Positions 11,690-24,600 of a stretch of 64,000 nucleotides of DNA are shown one piece after another (position 1 is the first letter of the stretch; every line of letters starts with the position of its first letter). The notes beneath the pieces are model-generated. The model saw nothing but the letters and a program-made list of their open reading frames with translations. It made no database searches and was not told where the DNA came from. The translations under genes and the position numbers were made by a program. This stretch comes from Himantopus leucocephalus (lineage: Eukaryota; Chordata; Aves; Charadriiformes; Recurvirostridae): contig RSEF01000001.1 of NCBI GenBank assembly GCA_003993805.1, forward strand, positions 153,285,781 through 153,349,780. The letters are read 5' to 3'.

Positions 11690-14600
11690 GGTTGAACTTT
11701 TGGCCTTTATTTGAACATAGGTGCAATATCTTTCCTGAATATGTTGAAGTATGTTGTCCCTTCCCGGGAGAAAACAGGAAACAAATGAGGAGTTTGTTTA
11801 GCATCTGTTTAACAAGACCATAATGCCATCTCCTGAGTGTCTTGATATTGCCTTTATTATACTTTCCTATTCCCTTCCCTACAGAGAGACAATGAATGGG
11901 TTATAGCTCATGGGTAGGTTTTGGTAGATTAGAGCCAAACTATGCTTCACTCTGGCAATTTTGCCCAAGAGGAAAGGTGTCATGAAAGGTTGTATAAACT
12001 ACTGTAGTCTAGTACAACCCCGTCACTCTTTTAGGAGGTGATTGTGAGCATTTCAACTCTGGCCACTGCTGCGTGCTAAGAGAAATACAAAGATGGTTTG
12101 CATGTGTGTCCAGCATGAACTCAGCCTCATTAAGAAATTGGCCTTGTTGTTCTGATCTGCTGCAAAAATCTTCCCAGGTGAGTCTTTGACCAAAAGGCAA
12201 TCATTAACTTTGTCAAAGGTAGTAGGTGTGCCAAGAGCTGTTTGCATATAGCTACAGTAGAAGTTGGACAGTGTGGGGCATTGCCCCTGGCTGCGCTGGT
12301 AAGTGAAAGGCTCCCCAGCACTGGAATGCGTCCAGGAACAACTGTTCCCAGCACTGATTTGGCCAGGATTTGCAAGCAATGTCCTGAACAACTCCTGGAC
12401 ATAGTCCAGGGGTTAGCTCAGGTCAGGGCTAATTTCTAAGTGCAGTTTGCATGTGTCCATCTTATTTAGGAGTTTAATAAAATATATATGGGCTTTTACA
12501 TGCCAGTTGGCCTCAGTGCAAGAAAGTAGTCTGGGAGTATTTAGTCTAATAATCAGATGTCCAGTATCATTATAAAACTAATCTAATAATCAAACAGCTA
12601 TGTTCAAATTTCTAGTATAGAAATGTAAGCCTTTGAGTCTCAAAGTTAAAAGCAATTTTACACCAAAGCAGAAACATGATGTGTCAGTGATTCCTCACCC
12701 AATTCTGAAAAACATAGTGAGAAAATCTGAATCTCAGAGACCAAAAAGAGCAAAAAGATATATAAGTTATCAAAATTAGTGGGGCTACTCAGAGGATAAA
12801 CATCTTTTTCTTGTGAATGAAAATGCTCAAAGGCTAATTCTGTTAAAGGGGGAAATTGCTGAGCATTTTCTCTTTGAGTCTTAAGAACATCTTAGAAGTC
12901 ATGGTGAGCTTCCAACATTACATCTTCAGATTAGGAGCAAGTGGGTGGTTCACTGACCAACCATCCAAACTGGGGAGTCAGATGATAAGACTGTTTTGGT
13001 ATAACTCCAGACCAAGACTGAGCCTTGTATGGAATTAGTCTTCAAACAAAGATGGAAGTTTTGTCTGTGTTGTCTTATTGCCTGCTCAAATTCTGACTTC
13101 CTTGCTGGAATATGCTTTTTTTCCCAAAGAAAGGAGCCCAGAAATCAAATTATACCAGTAAAATACAATTTGTTGCTGTGCTCCTGATCTCCGTCACGGA
13201 TGTCAGGAGACACCCCAGAAGATGCGAGTATTTTTGTCTTGTCTTCTGTGCTGACCTCATGGTCTCTGCTGACTACTTAGCTCTTACAACGGCTTAAGTT
13301 GTCTAAGGGATGCAGAAATTAGATTTTTGCCAAGTACTGATAATACTGTTATTGTGTAGAAATGTTATCTAATATTCTTTGCTTCTACAAAGCCTTCACA
13401 TATGCCGCCACTATGGCAGTATGTGATAAAGACATGGCTATGCCCGCTCTGGTAACTTCCCAAACAGTTAAAACAAACATTGAAATGTATTCTTTATGTC
13501 CCATTCATAATACAAACCAAGAAAATAGTAGGGGGTTTTGCCTCTTTAGAAAGAATAATCTCCTTGAACCTGGCTTAGTATAGTAAAAGGGTGAGGGAGC
13601 CTGTACAAAATAAGACGACTTTTGTCAAAACGTTGGAGCCCTATCCACAGAAGGAAAACAGGAAAATGTGTGAATTCTGACAGAATAAATACAAGAGCAC
13701 AGTAAGTCAGGCCAAAAAAGTTTTCTGTGGAACAACCTGTAAAAGCAATGAAAGACATTTAATAATAAATCATTTCCCGAAAAAGGAATCTTACCAGAAA
13801 CCATTGAGTAAAATATATGATTAAGGTATATTAAAAGATTTGTTAAAGGAGTTAAGGTGACAGCAGAATGTATCAATGAGTATTTGGTACTACAGATGCC
13901 CTCAGGGGTGTTGTCATGCTGGGATTTTTCTTCAGGATCACACTCAAGATGAAGTGCGAGTCAAAGGGGTTAGAGAAAAAAATCAACATTACATTGTTAG
14001 ACCAGGAGAAAAGTCGAAGCTGCCTTGAGATAAAAGGAGGATCCTCACATGGATAAATAGTTACAAGTAGTTTGGGATAATAGAAACCAAAGATGACTGT
14101 GAGCTCAATAACTTGATAATAGGGAATGACTGCATAATAAATTGGCAGATGAAACGCCAATTTCACATACAATGTACAGAAATGTAAAGTTGCACACATG
14201 ATGAAGAAAAATCTTAACATGCTGAAGTGCTGGATTGGCTGCTGGACACTTTACTCTGATATGGTATGGCTTTTATGCCCCTGTATATTGCTGTTGCTAT
14301 ACGATAAATTTCCAAAGTTTTTTCTGTTTGGTCTAAAAATGCTTGACTTGGGAGGTTGCATCATCTGAGCATGACAGAACTCCACCTGTCCTCTGGAACA
14401 GGGAAGACACCACCAGCAGGACAGAATCTCTTCTGATACCACTTATGCTCATAAATTGCATGAGCAGTTCAGTGTAGCAAAGCAAGAGTGTAAAGAAACC
14501 CAGCAATCTAGTATTGGAAAGCGTGTGAGTTAATAGAAGTGTTAGGAGAACCTGGCCTAGTGTTATCAGGAAGAGAGGAGAACACTAAGGGCTGAAATGA

Positions 14601-16140
14601 TAACAGTTTTTAAGGCTTACTTAGAGATACTGGCTGCAACACTCAGCTAAATTTAATATTTAGCAGCCAAACCTCTCAAGCCTTCCACATTTGTATACTA
14701 CTGCTCTAAGCAGAGAAAGCAGACAGTAGGGCTTTTACGGTACTCTACACAGTAATGCTAAAGCAGGGCCTCTCCTGTAGAACACAATCTCACATTTGAA
14801 ATATGGCAAAGTAAACCTTAGGTCGCCCAGGCTTCTGGGAAAATGGCCTAACAGAGCCTACATCAAGAACAATATCCCAGAAGATACCCCTATTCACATC
14901 TCTTTAGAAATGGTTCCCTTATGTTTATCACTTATCTGAAAAGGCTGTTGCTGGTCCTTTCTAAAGTGTTCCATCCATACAAATGAATTTATGGCAAGGT
15001 AAGGCCACATCAGACACCCGTGACCAACAACAGAAATAGAAATATTTTTCTGCAAACCTTTGAGAGAGCTTATATGTTTTCCAGGAGTGAACCTGTAAGA
15101 ACAGAGGTTGAGTATACACTTCCCATAAAAAATGAAAGAGGAAAAAGCAGTTTGTCCATATCTAATGCACCCATCCTCCAAGACGAACCATTTCTCTGTG
15201 CACAAGGGTCTGATCTTTCTCAAACAGAAGTGTAAGTCTGTGCCTGTCTCAAAGTTTCAGCATTAGGTATAACACTTTCCGGAGAATACATGTAATTGTC
15301 ATCTTGTGCAGATAAGATACCTCTTCATAAATCTGAGAACCCTCCAATGTTCAGAAGAATCTAGGCCTCCTAGGGCTGCTTTCTCCAGCTGTATCTCACC
15401 TCATGCTGGGAATTTAAATGCCATTGGAAATGTCCTAAAAAGGACAAAAGTTCTCACCAGACTAGTCCCTTTCCCTTCTGACAATGATCTGCATAATTCT
15501 AAAATTACTTGGTCTGCAGTATCGTTGGATCAGAATGTGAGAAACACATTCCGACATGTGTATAAAATGAGCATATTATCGAAATGGGTTATAGTCCTCC
15601 ACAATCAGAAGACCTAAACACCCCCCTTTTGCTATTACACCTCAGTTCTTTCTCCTTTGAATAAGAATCACAATTCATCATGCTTTCTCACTGCAAAGAC
15701 TAGTACTCCTTATGGGATTCATGAGAGACAAAGGGCCCTTCCAGTCACTGAAACAGAGGATGAAGAACTGGCTCTAAAGGACATTCTTTCTTTTCCTACC
15801 TCAGAGGGACCTGAGCTCCTCACCTTGTCCAATACTCAACTTTCCTATGCTTCCCCAAGCCCTAAACCTAAGGTTATATATTCAGTTGAGAATGCATCAG
15901 GAAATGAAAAAGAAAAAGAAGCACTGACTCAAACTGACAGCTCAACATTAAAAAGAAACAAGGTCCTTCTGCATCAAGCCCTGTTCCCAAGTCGAAGAGG
16001 CATCTGTGATGCAGTAGTTCTCTAGGCAACTGTACCAGTACATAGTACGACTCCAGCTCTCCCAGTTACTTTAAGTGTATCGTTATTTCACAACAGGGAC
16101 TTAGAAAGGCTGACCAGCTTTGACAAGAGCCACTTAGAGA
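11690..16140. other. Intergenic or gene 1 upstream stretch, nothing firmly recognised
   Basis: Open frames up to about 122 codons occur (for example 15657-16025, +), but none shows a recognisable domain or exon structure. The 5' exons of gene 1 could lie here and were searched for without success. A hydrophobic ATG frame near 14262 is treated under rejected observations. Confidence 0.4.
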
Positions 16141-16149
16141 AATATTTAG

Positions 16150-16986
16150 ATTGGAATGTACCTCTGAAGGTCATTGAGTCCAACCTCCCACTTAAAGAAG
16201 AGCCAACTTCAATGTCAGATCTAGCTGCTTGTCTGGTTGTGTTTTCAATATATCCAAGGATGGAGATTTCACAGACTCTCTAAGTACCTGTTCCAGACAC
16301 CGTCCAACCACTCTCACCTGTAAATCATTCTTTTTCCTTATATCAAATCAGACTTTCTCTTGATGCAACTTGTGACTGTTTCCTCTCATCCTCACACTGT
16401 GCAACTCTCAGACAAGTCTGTTCTGTCTTCATTACGCGCAGTAGAAGGCAGCGGTAGATCCCCTTAGCTTCTATTCTCCAGGCTGAAAAATCCCAGTTCC
16501 TTCAGACCCCCATAATCCTCTTGGTGCCTCACTGCTGAACTTACCCAGTTTGTCAATGTCTTGTTCTAGGAAGCTGAAATCTGGATATGGAACTGCATGT
16601 GCAGACTCATGAGTGCTGAGTAGACAGAATAATCACTGCCCTTTACCTGCTGGGTCCAGTCCTCCCAGTATAGCCTCGTATGTGGATAGTTTTCGTTACC
16701 ATAAGGAAGCACTGCTGATTTGTGTTCTGTTTCTTGCCCACCAGGACCTCAGAGCCTTTTCTGCAGACCTGTCAGTCAGCCATTCTCTAGGATACATGCA
16801 GTTAGTTTTTCCCCGGTACTTGTCTTCTCATTTCCTTTAGGAGGTTCCCATCAACCCATTTCTTCAGCCTGTCAGGAGCCCTCTGAATAGCAGGCCCACC
16901 CTCCAGTATGTCAGGCGGTGTCTCCAGTTTGCTGTTATCCACACTGTCCCGATCCGATATCGGGGAGGTTCCATTACCATCCCAAG
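16150..16986 (-). mobile_element. CR1 LINE fragment running into a gap
   Basis: The reverse complement reads as CR1. Next to the gap it contains a segment equivalent to GGGCTCCTGACAGGCTGAAG followed by AAATGGGTTGATGGGAACC. The other end carries the complement of the CR1 3' block (AAGGTCATTGAGTCCAACC). The element is cut by the N run at 16987. Confidence 0.8.
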
Positions 16987-17986
16987 NNNNNNNNNNNNNN
17001 NNNNNNNNNNNNNNNNNNNNNNNNNNNNNNNNNNNNNNNNNNNNNNNNNNNNNNNNNNNNNNNNNNNNNNNNNNNNNNNNNNNNNNNNNNNNNNNNNNNN
17101 NNNNNNNNNNNNNNNNNNNNNNNNNNNNNNNNNNNNNNNNNNNNNNNNNNNNNNNNNNNNNNNNNNNNNNNNNNNNNNNNNNNNNNNNNNNNNNNNNNNN
17201 NNNNNNNNNNNNNNNNNNNNNNNNNNNNNNNNNNNNNNNNNNNNNNNNNNNNNNNNNNNNNNNNNNNNNNNNNNNNNNNNNNNNNNNNNNNNNNNNNNNN
17301 NNNNNNNNNNNNNNNNNNNNNNNNNNNNNNNNNNNNNNNNNNNNNNNNNNNNNNNNNNNNNNNNNNNNNNNNNNNNNNNNNNNNNNNNNNNNNNNNNNNN
17401 NNNNNNNNNNNNNNNNNNNNNNNNNNNNNNNNNNNNNNNNNNNNNNNNNNNNNNNNNNNNNNNNNNNNNNNNNNNNNNNNNNNNNNNNNNNNNNNNNNNN
17501 NNNNNNNNNNNNNNNNNNNNNNNNNNNNNNNNNNNNNNNNNNNNNNNNNNNNNNNNNNNNNNNNNNNNNNNNNNNNNNNNNNNNNNNNNNNNNNNNNNNN
17601 NNNNNNNNNNNNNNNNNNNNNNNNNNNNNNNNNNNNNNNNNNNNNNNNNNNNNNNNNNNNNNNNNNNNNNNNNNNNNNNNNNNNNNNNNNNNNNNNNNNN
17701 NNNNNNNNNNNNNNNNNNNNNNNNNNNNNNNNNNNNNNNNNNNNNNNNNNNNNNNNNNNNNNNNNNNNNNNNNNNNNNNNNNNNNNNNNNNNNNNNNNNN
17801 NNNNNNNNNNNNNNNNNNNNNNNNNNNNNNNNNNNNNNNNNNNNNNNNNNNNNNNNNNNNNNNNNNNNNNNNNNNNNNNNNNNNNNNNNNNNNNNNNNNN
17901 NNNNNNNNNNNNNNNNNNNNNNNNNNNNNNNNNNNNNNNNNNNNNNNNNNNNNNNNNNNNNNNNNNNNNNNNNNNNNNNNNNNNNN
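16987..17986. other. Assembly gap of exactly 1000 N
   Basis: The run is exactly 1000 N, a usual placeholder for a gap of unknown size. It is bounded by CR1 in minus orientation on the left and a CR1 3' end in plus orientation on the right. The missing sequence may contain 5' exons of gene 1. Confidence 0.98.
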
Positions 17987-18140
17987 GGGTAGAGGTAGTG
18001 CTTGGGGACATGGTTTAGTGGTAGAGTTGGCAGTGTTAGGTTGATGGTTGGACTCTTAAAGGTCTTAAAGGATCTTAAAGGATCTTAAAGGTCCCTTCCA
18101 ACCTAGACGATTCAGGGATTCTATGATTCTACGAACCTCA
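17987..18140 (+). mobile_element. CR1 LINE 3' end with local expansion
   Basis: A typical CR1 tail (GGACATGGTTTAGTGGTAGA, GTTGATGGTTGGACTC, GTCCCTTCCAACCTAG, ending in ATTCTATGATTCTAC). The short unit GATCTTAAAG is repeated about four times at 18053-18094, where the element normally has one copy. Confidence 0.9.
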
Positions 18141-18568
18141 AGCCAGCTCCTTGCCCAGGCAGTCATTTGTGGGGTATCTCCATTTGTCTTTCAAAGGAGT
18201 GTAAAGCACATTACAGCCATCTGTTGATTTTTATGAAAGCACATATGCTGTATTTTGAGGCGGTTCAACTGATTTGGTGCACTATTGTGGACTAAGGGTC
18301 GAAGGAGGGAAGGAACTGCTATTTCTAACACTGCCGGAAGCTTTTCTGGAGGGAAGCACAGAACTCTTCACCTTGCATTGGTAAAGGTTCATTACCCAAA
18401 ACTTCTGGGAAGAGAGTTCTCGAGCCTGGGGAGACATCACTACCTGGTTCACTATTGTAGTGGTCCCACTGTTACAAATCAAGCACAAGGTTAAGCCCTT
18501 TCTACAGGGTGTAGCACTGTGTAAACCAATAAATGAAAAACTAAAACCTTTTGCATAACATTTTTTAG

Positions 18569-18692
18569 GCAGAGAATATGAAGTGCATGTTTGGAAATAC
18601 AGCACCTCCTCTGCACAATGGGGCAAGCTTTTCTGTTACAGCAGTGAACGTGAATGGCACGTACTCAAGCATATGCAGATATATTCCTCAAG
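18569..18692 (+). CDS. CSF2RA: Gene 1 exon: second half of N-terminal domain
   Basis: Acceptor TTTTTTAG, then AENMKCMFGNT through LHNGASFSVTAVNVNGTY to YIPQ, donor GTAATA, ending in phase 1. It aligns with the human stretch around LHEGVTFEVHVN. A second possible acceptor four bases later (GGCAG) leaves the exact start open. Confidence 0.75.
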
Positions 18693-21600
18693 GTAATATA
18701 CTAGACTTTAGGAAAGGATTTGCCTACTTCCAGTGGACTGGGGGTAAAAGAAAAACTGAAACCCTTCATTCCTTAATTAATTTGTTTCCTGTAGGATGAA
18801 CAGGTTCTTGTTCACAGCCTTATGACAATGTTTCTGTGAAAAGAGAAGGATTTTCCTACAACTAGCTCAGCAAGTTTTTAGTCCTCAGCTCCCACCTTGC
18901 TTGGAGCTGTCTTTTTAATTACCAATTCATTTTTGTTTGTGGTAATATTTTATTGACTGTATTTCAACATCTTTAAAATTTTATTAAAAATCCAATTGAA
19001 ACAGGTTTGTGGCTGCAGTTTTGAAATTCTTCCGTGAGAAATTTGTGAAAACTTGAATCTTGTCACAGTGTAACTCATGGTGTAATGACCGACACTTTGC
19101 AGTGTCGCATCCACAATAATGGAAGGTCTGACAGAACTTACTCTTCTTTGTATGAGCGGGATAAGATATATGAGACTGTTAAGAGAATGAGGTACAAGAT
19201 ATGTTCATTTAAGCAACACGGGGTTGGCCTGTACAAAATGGCACTACTTCCTGCCTCATCAAGATCAGAGTATTTGCTGATTCTTTATAAGAGAATGGAT
19301 AAGTAATCCTTCCTTTTCAAATGTATGTTTAGTCTCCTTATTTGGTTTTTTTGGGTGGTGGGTGTTAAGGAGAAAATTGTTATGATGTTTGTGATCAGGA
19401 AAAGATTCCTCATGTTAATCCCAGGTGGAAGAAGGTATCACTGCAGAGCAGAAGCACTTCAGAAGTTTGCATCTACACCTCCCCGAAGTCTTGAAAAACT
19501 TCACAGCTCTGTACTTAGGTTTCTCTCTTTCTCTGGAGCCCACAGGGAAGCTTAACATGCTCTTTGTTCATTTGACAGGGCTCTGAAGAGCATCCTTCAA
19601 ATAGAAATGCTATAGCAGGATAATGAAGGATGACAGGCAAACGTTTCAGCTTGTGGCATTGTGGCACCAGTGTCTCCTTTTGAATAGGAACAATCCAAAG
19701 CATAGGCATATCCACCTTAGGTGTCAGCCTGTTCTAGAGCAGTGTCGGCTTCCCTGAGACTTATTCTATCAGAGGCAACTATAATCATATCTTTGGAGGA
19801 TTTATCCATGAGAAATTCTTCATTGAATCTCTCAGTGCAAATACCTTCCAGTGTTACTACCTAAAATAAAGCAAGTGATTCCTAACCCAAGCAATAACCA
19901 GCTGGAGTTGCGGGTATCTAACATATCTAAGCATGTGCCATGATCCTCTAAAATGGAGCAGTCACACAATTTTTTCTCATCATGGATATTCCTGTGTTTG
20001 CAGGCATGAATGGATCAGCCATTGAAAATTTCTCCTGCGTGATTTATAATATTTCCCTCATGAACTGCACTTGGCAGGCAGGCAGGGATGCTCCAGGAGA
20101 TACTCAATATTTTCTCTACTGGCAGAACTTGAGGTAAGTAGGTCTGCTTGAGTCTAGGAAAGTCTGAATTCTCATTTGACACATTACACTGCCCACATTT
20201 AACTAAAATACCTTGCTGTATACAGATATGATGATGCAATGGAATGTGAGCTTTACATTAAAGATGAAAATGGCAGAAACACGGGATGCAGGTTCCAAAA
20301 TGTGAAGATAGCGACTGAAAAATCTTACTTCTTGGTGAACGGGTCTAGCAATGATTCCCTGATTCAGTTCTACGATGAGTACATTGACCTGTATAAAATT
20401 GGTAGGTAAATAATTTCTTTCTCCTTTATTTTCACTATTGCATGAGGGTATTGGAGCACTTACCCCTGAGAAGGAGCCAAGTACTCTGTAACCCCTAGAG
20501 TCAAAAGTAAGAGACTGTGGTCTCTTCAAGACAACCTATCCCACAAGAAAAAGAGCAACAAGGGAAATTAAGCAAGAAATCTCCACAGCTGCAGCCTGCC
20601 TCAGATTCTTTAGCAATCTACCCTTACCATTTTTAGGTCTTTCTCCAACAAGGTCAGCAGGACTTAAAAGATTTTACTTCCCACTTCTGTCCTTTCAATG
20701 ATGGCCAAAGACCTTTCAACAGTGGAGACTTTTCAGAAGTTTATCTGAGCACTGATTTCTCCTTCTCATTCCTAATGGGATTGGCATACACCGACACCAT
20801 ACCCTTGATTAGAGAATATTAATATGTGTACAAAATACGCCAGGTTTTCATATGCTCTTTCATGTGTGGTGCTCTACTCGGAAGCATCCTGTGCAATTAC
20901 TTTTACTATGCCAAAGCCTTTTTGGCAAAGTCCCACTGGTTTTGGCATTGCCTCCAAAAAATGGACAAACAAGGCTTCATTCTATAAGGAGAAGGAATTG
21001 AGCTGTACTATCACCCATGGCAGATGAAACAAGACTGTTCTTTGACCAAACAGCCCATCACAAATAGGCCAGGCCTGTCTGTAAAAGCTGAAAATAAGGT
21101 TTCCTCTATCAGCCTTTTATCACCCTTCCTGTCAAGAGTGGCTGTCTTTTGCTGTTACAATAATCAAGTGCTTGGCAATGATCAAAATATAAAGGTCCTC
21201 ATATTTTTGCTTCCATCTGTGAATTTAGGGGAGATATGTGAAGAAGTTGGCTATAGTCTTAAAACCAAAGTGTCATTCTTAAATTTGTATGGCTGATTTT
21301 TTGGAAGGGGGGAAACAACTGCATAGTTCACAACACCAAGCATGCAACAACTTCATGTTACAGAGGCATCATGTGAGGAGGCTTGAAGAAAGAAATGACC
21401 TTTGGATTCCTTACATTAGGTTTAGCATCAGCTTGTTCTTCTGCAGTAAAAAGCATCCTTATAAAAAGACAGGACTCTACCTTACTCATCTAAAAAACTA
21501 AATGGAGGGGGTTTGTATCTTTGTAGGCTCCTAAGTCATGTTCCCTGGCTTAGTCCCTGTTTTTTCTGATCCTGGGGACAGAACTTAAAGAACTTGTGTC

Positions 21601-24600
21601 TTTCAATTATTTCTGAAGAGTTCCTAAGAAAAATAGACACAAATGACTATCTTTCTTCATAAAGGTGTTACTTGCAATTGCACTCTCTTTTATCAAAGCA
21701 AAAAGAAATCAAGTGACTTTAATTATTTGAATCCTTGGTTATATCATTTCAGAAAAGCTCATGCCTCCATCAAATATCACTGTCAACTGTGATGAAATTA
21801 AAAGTGGTTGCATAATTAAATGGCAACAACCCCAAATAAGTCATTCTAACAAAGACAAGTGTTTTAAATATGAAATCATCATAAAATACAAGGTAAGAGG
21901 AATTTCTTCATCTCTATTTAGCATTAATACATATGTTTGCATTTACCAATATGCATTGGTATGATGTATGGACAGAATGAATGGACAATGGACAGAAAGA
22001 AAATCAATCTCCCTTGTATGGTGTAGCTTTCCTTATATGTAGCACCAAATTCCTTTGTGATTGTGCCTTTCAGGCACCCCATTATGCCGTACTGCCCCAT
22101 TTTTTCATCCTTGTTCCCCTGTGTGAGATATTGCTGGAGATACGCTGGTTGACTGTGACTGCATGGGACTAAAAGAAGAAGCATGGTTAATCAAAACTTG
22201 AACACATCACAGCTTTGGCTGTGACAAAACTCAGAGAAGGCACTTCTTTCACAAAGACCTGTTGGAGCTGTCCTGGGCTGGAGTCCTTCAAGTGATGACT
22301 GCATCTCTGTGAAAGGGCAGAGATCACCTGTAAATACTGGACAGAGAAACGTGCATCCACTTAAAAAGTATGAGAAAATAAATGTAAGAGAAAGCAGAAA
22401 GGCCGTGTGCATAAGCACAGGTTACTGAGGGAATCATTTAAGCTACTGAAAGTCATATTCAGACCTCGGCTTTACAAGTCTTCTTGCAGCAACAGGGAAG
22501 GAGTGAGGTTGCTGTGTTCCGCTCCAAGAGCAGATATAAGCTACTGTAACTGTGGCAGAATTCCGTCAAATGACCACAGGGGGGCAGATAGTGACTACAA
22601 AAGAAAAAACAACACTACAACCAACATATATTTTATTACCTTTAAACTTTCTTTTCACAATTGGAAATCACTTGCATTGGGAGCAAACAAAAAAGGATAA
22701 CACCATGAGTAACATAATTTCAATCACATGTTTTCACGTCTGACACCGAAAAACTGAATTTGCTGAGAATCTTGGATTCTTCTTCAGTGATGTTTTAAGG
22801 CTTCATAGATCAGAATATCTGGGAAACCTGAAGGCAAACTTTACAAGTGAAAACTGAGCTAAAAAGGCACCAAATACCTCAGCCATTCCCATGTCCTTTG
22901 TCACTAGATTCCCCCAACTCAGTGAGCAACAGAGCTGCATTCTCCTTAATCTCCCTTTTGCTGCCAGTGCGCTTATAAAAATCTTGTGTTCACCTCTCTC
23001 ACTAGTTTCAACTCCAGCTGAACTTTGAATTTCCTGACTTCATTCCTGTATGTGCAGACATTGTCTTTGTATTCCTCCCAAATCTCTTCTTCTACCTTCT
23101 GCATACTTCCTTTTTGTCTCTGAGCTCAGACTCAAGCTTCATGTCCTGCAATGCTCACCTGGCACACTTGTTTGATTTTCTGCACACTGGAATGGACCAT
23201 TCTTGTGCTCTGAGGAGACTGTCCTTGTAGATCAACCAATAGCTTTGCCCTCCAGGGCAATTTCCCTTTAGTACCAAGGCCTGTGGTTGGGAGGTTTTCT
23301 CAAGCTTCCTGAAAAGGGTCTCATCTGCTTCCTTTTCTTGACTGGGAGATCTGGAACAAACACCTCCTATATTGTCACCTGTGTCGGTCTGTCCTCTGAT
23401 GCCTACTCACAAGGTTTCTTACTGGTTCACCATTTCTCCCAAGACAGGGCTCTATGTATTCAAGGTGCTCCTTTACATAGAGCACAAGGACCAGGTCAGC
23501 AAGCCTGTTTGTAAGGACACTCTCACCCCACTTGGTAAGATGCATCCCATGCCTGCTCAGTAGCTCCCATTTCTCAAAAAGGGTCCCAAGGTTGTAGAAG
23601 CCAAAGCCCTACCTATGACACCAGCCACTCAGACAGGTGTTGACCTTCTGGATGAGTTCAATTCCACTCAAGCCTCTTCCTCTCACTGGAAGGACTGAGG
23701 AGACACCATCTCATCTTCCTGCCCTTCAACTTCCCCCCAGTGTTCTGCAATCACCCTTGAAGCCACCCAGTTTAGCCCTGGCCATATCATTGGTGCCCAC
23801 ACAGAAGAGCAGGAAGGAACAATAGTTCAAGGGCCAGACAAGTCTGGCAGTCCTTCTGCAGTATCCTTGATCCTGGCCCCTGACAAGCAACAGACCTCCA
23901 TCAGGTCAGTAGATTAGTGCCACCATCCCCTGCAGGAAGGAGTCTCTTTTAACTATCATACACATTTTCTCCTTCATTTTTTTTAAACACAGTGCCCTTT
24001 AATACATCTCTTCTTCCAAAATTTGCAAAAGACTGGCTGTCCTTCTGGAACTCCACTTTCTGAAGTCCTCCATGACATCATTGCTTTCATTTCTCATATA
24101 TTATTTCAGTATAAACACACACATGAAAAAAGGAGACTATATTGTTGCAGATCGATCCCTGTGTTTAAGCTAGCTTGTTTACAGATTCTAGAAGCTGTCC
24201 TGCACAGCAGCATGTCTTGCAAACTCGTGTTCAGGTGCCACATGAGCATGCATGCAGTTATTTGATAAAACATGTTTGGATTAATTTCATTTTGTTTTGA
24301 AATGGAGCAATACAGAATGCAAAATAATTTAAAAATTAATAACTGGCAAGATAATGGAGGTGATAGAGTCTGCAGTCATTAGTTGGATGTGGTCACTACA
24401 TTACATGGAAGTCACTATGGCTATTCAGAAGAGATGAGTGAATTTTATAATGTCTATCAAATATGTAATTGAAGGGCAGCCTAAAATATCTGTGAATCCA
24501 TGTCAGTCCTGAACATTTTCATCTGAGGGAAAAGGAAACAATATTTACATAGTATTTGCAATTAAATACAGTGACATTGTAAAATGTAGACACTAGATGT

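Noticed and set aside
14262..14371. A plus-strand ATG frame beginning MVWLLCPCILLLLYDKFPKF that looks like a signal peptide for gene 1.
   Set aside because: No consensus donor follows in a phase that fits the gene 1 exons, and the frame runs on to a stop. Short hydrophobic frames are expected by chance in AT-rich DNA.
16908..18044. Very long open frames on both strands across the N run, and the same at 50178-51591.
   Set aside because: They are open only because N codons contain no stops; they are gap artefacts.
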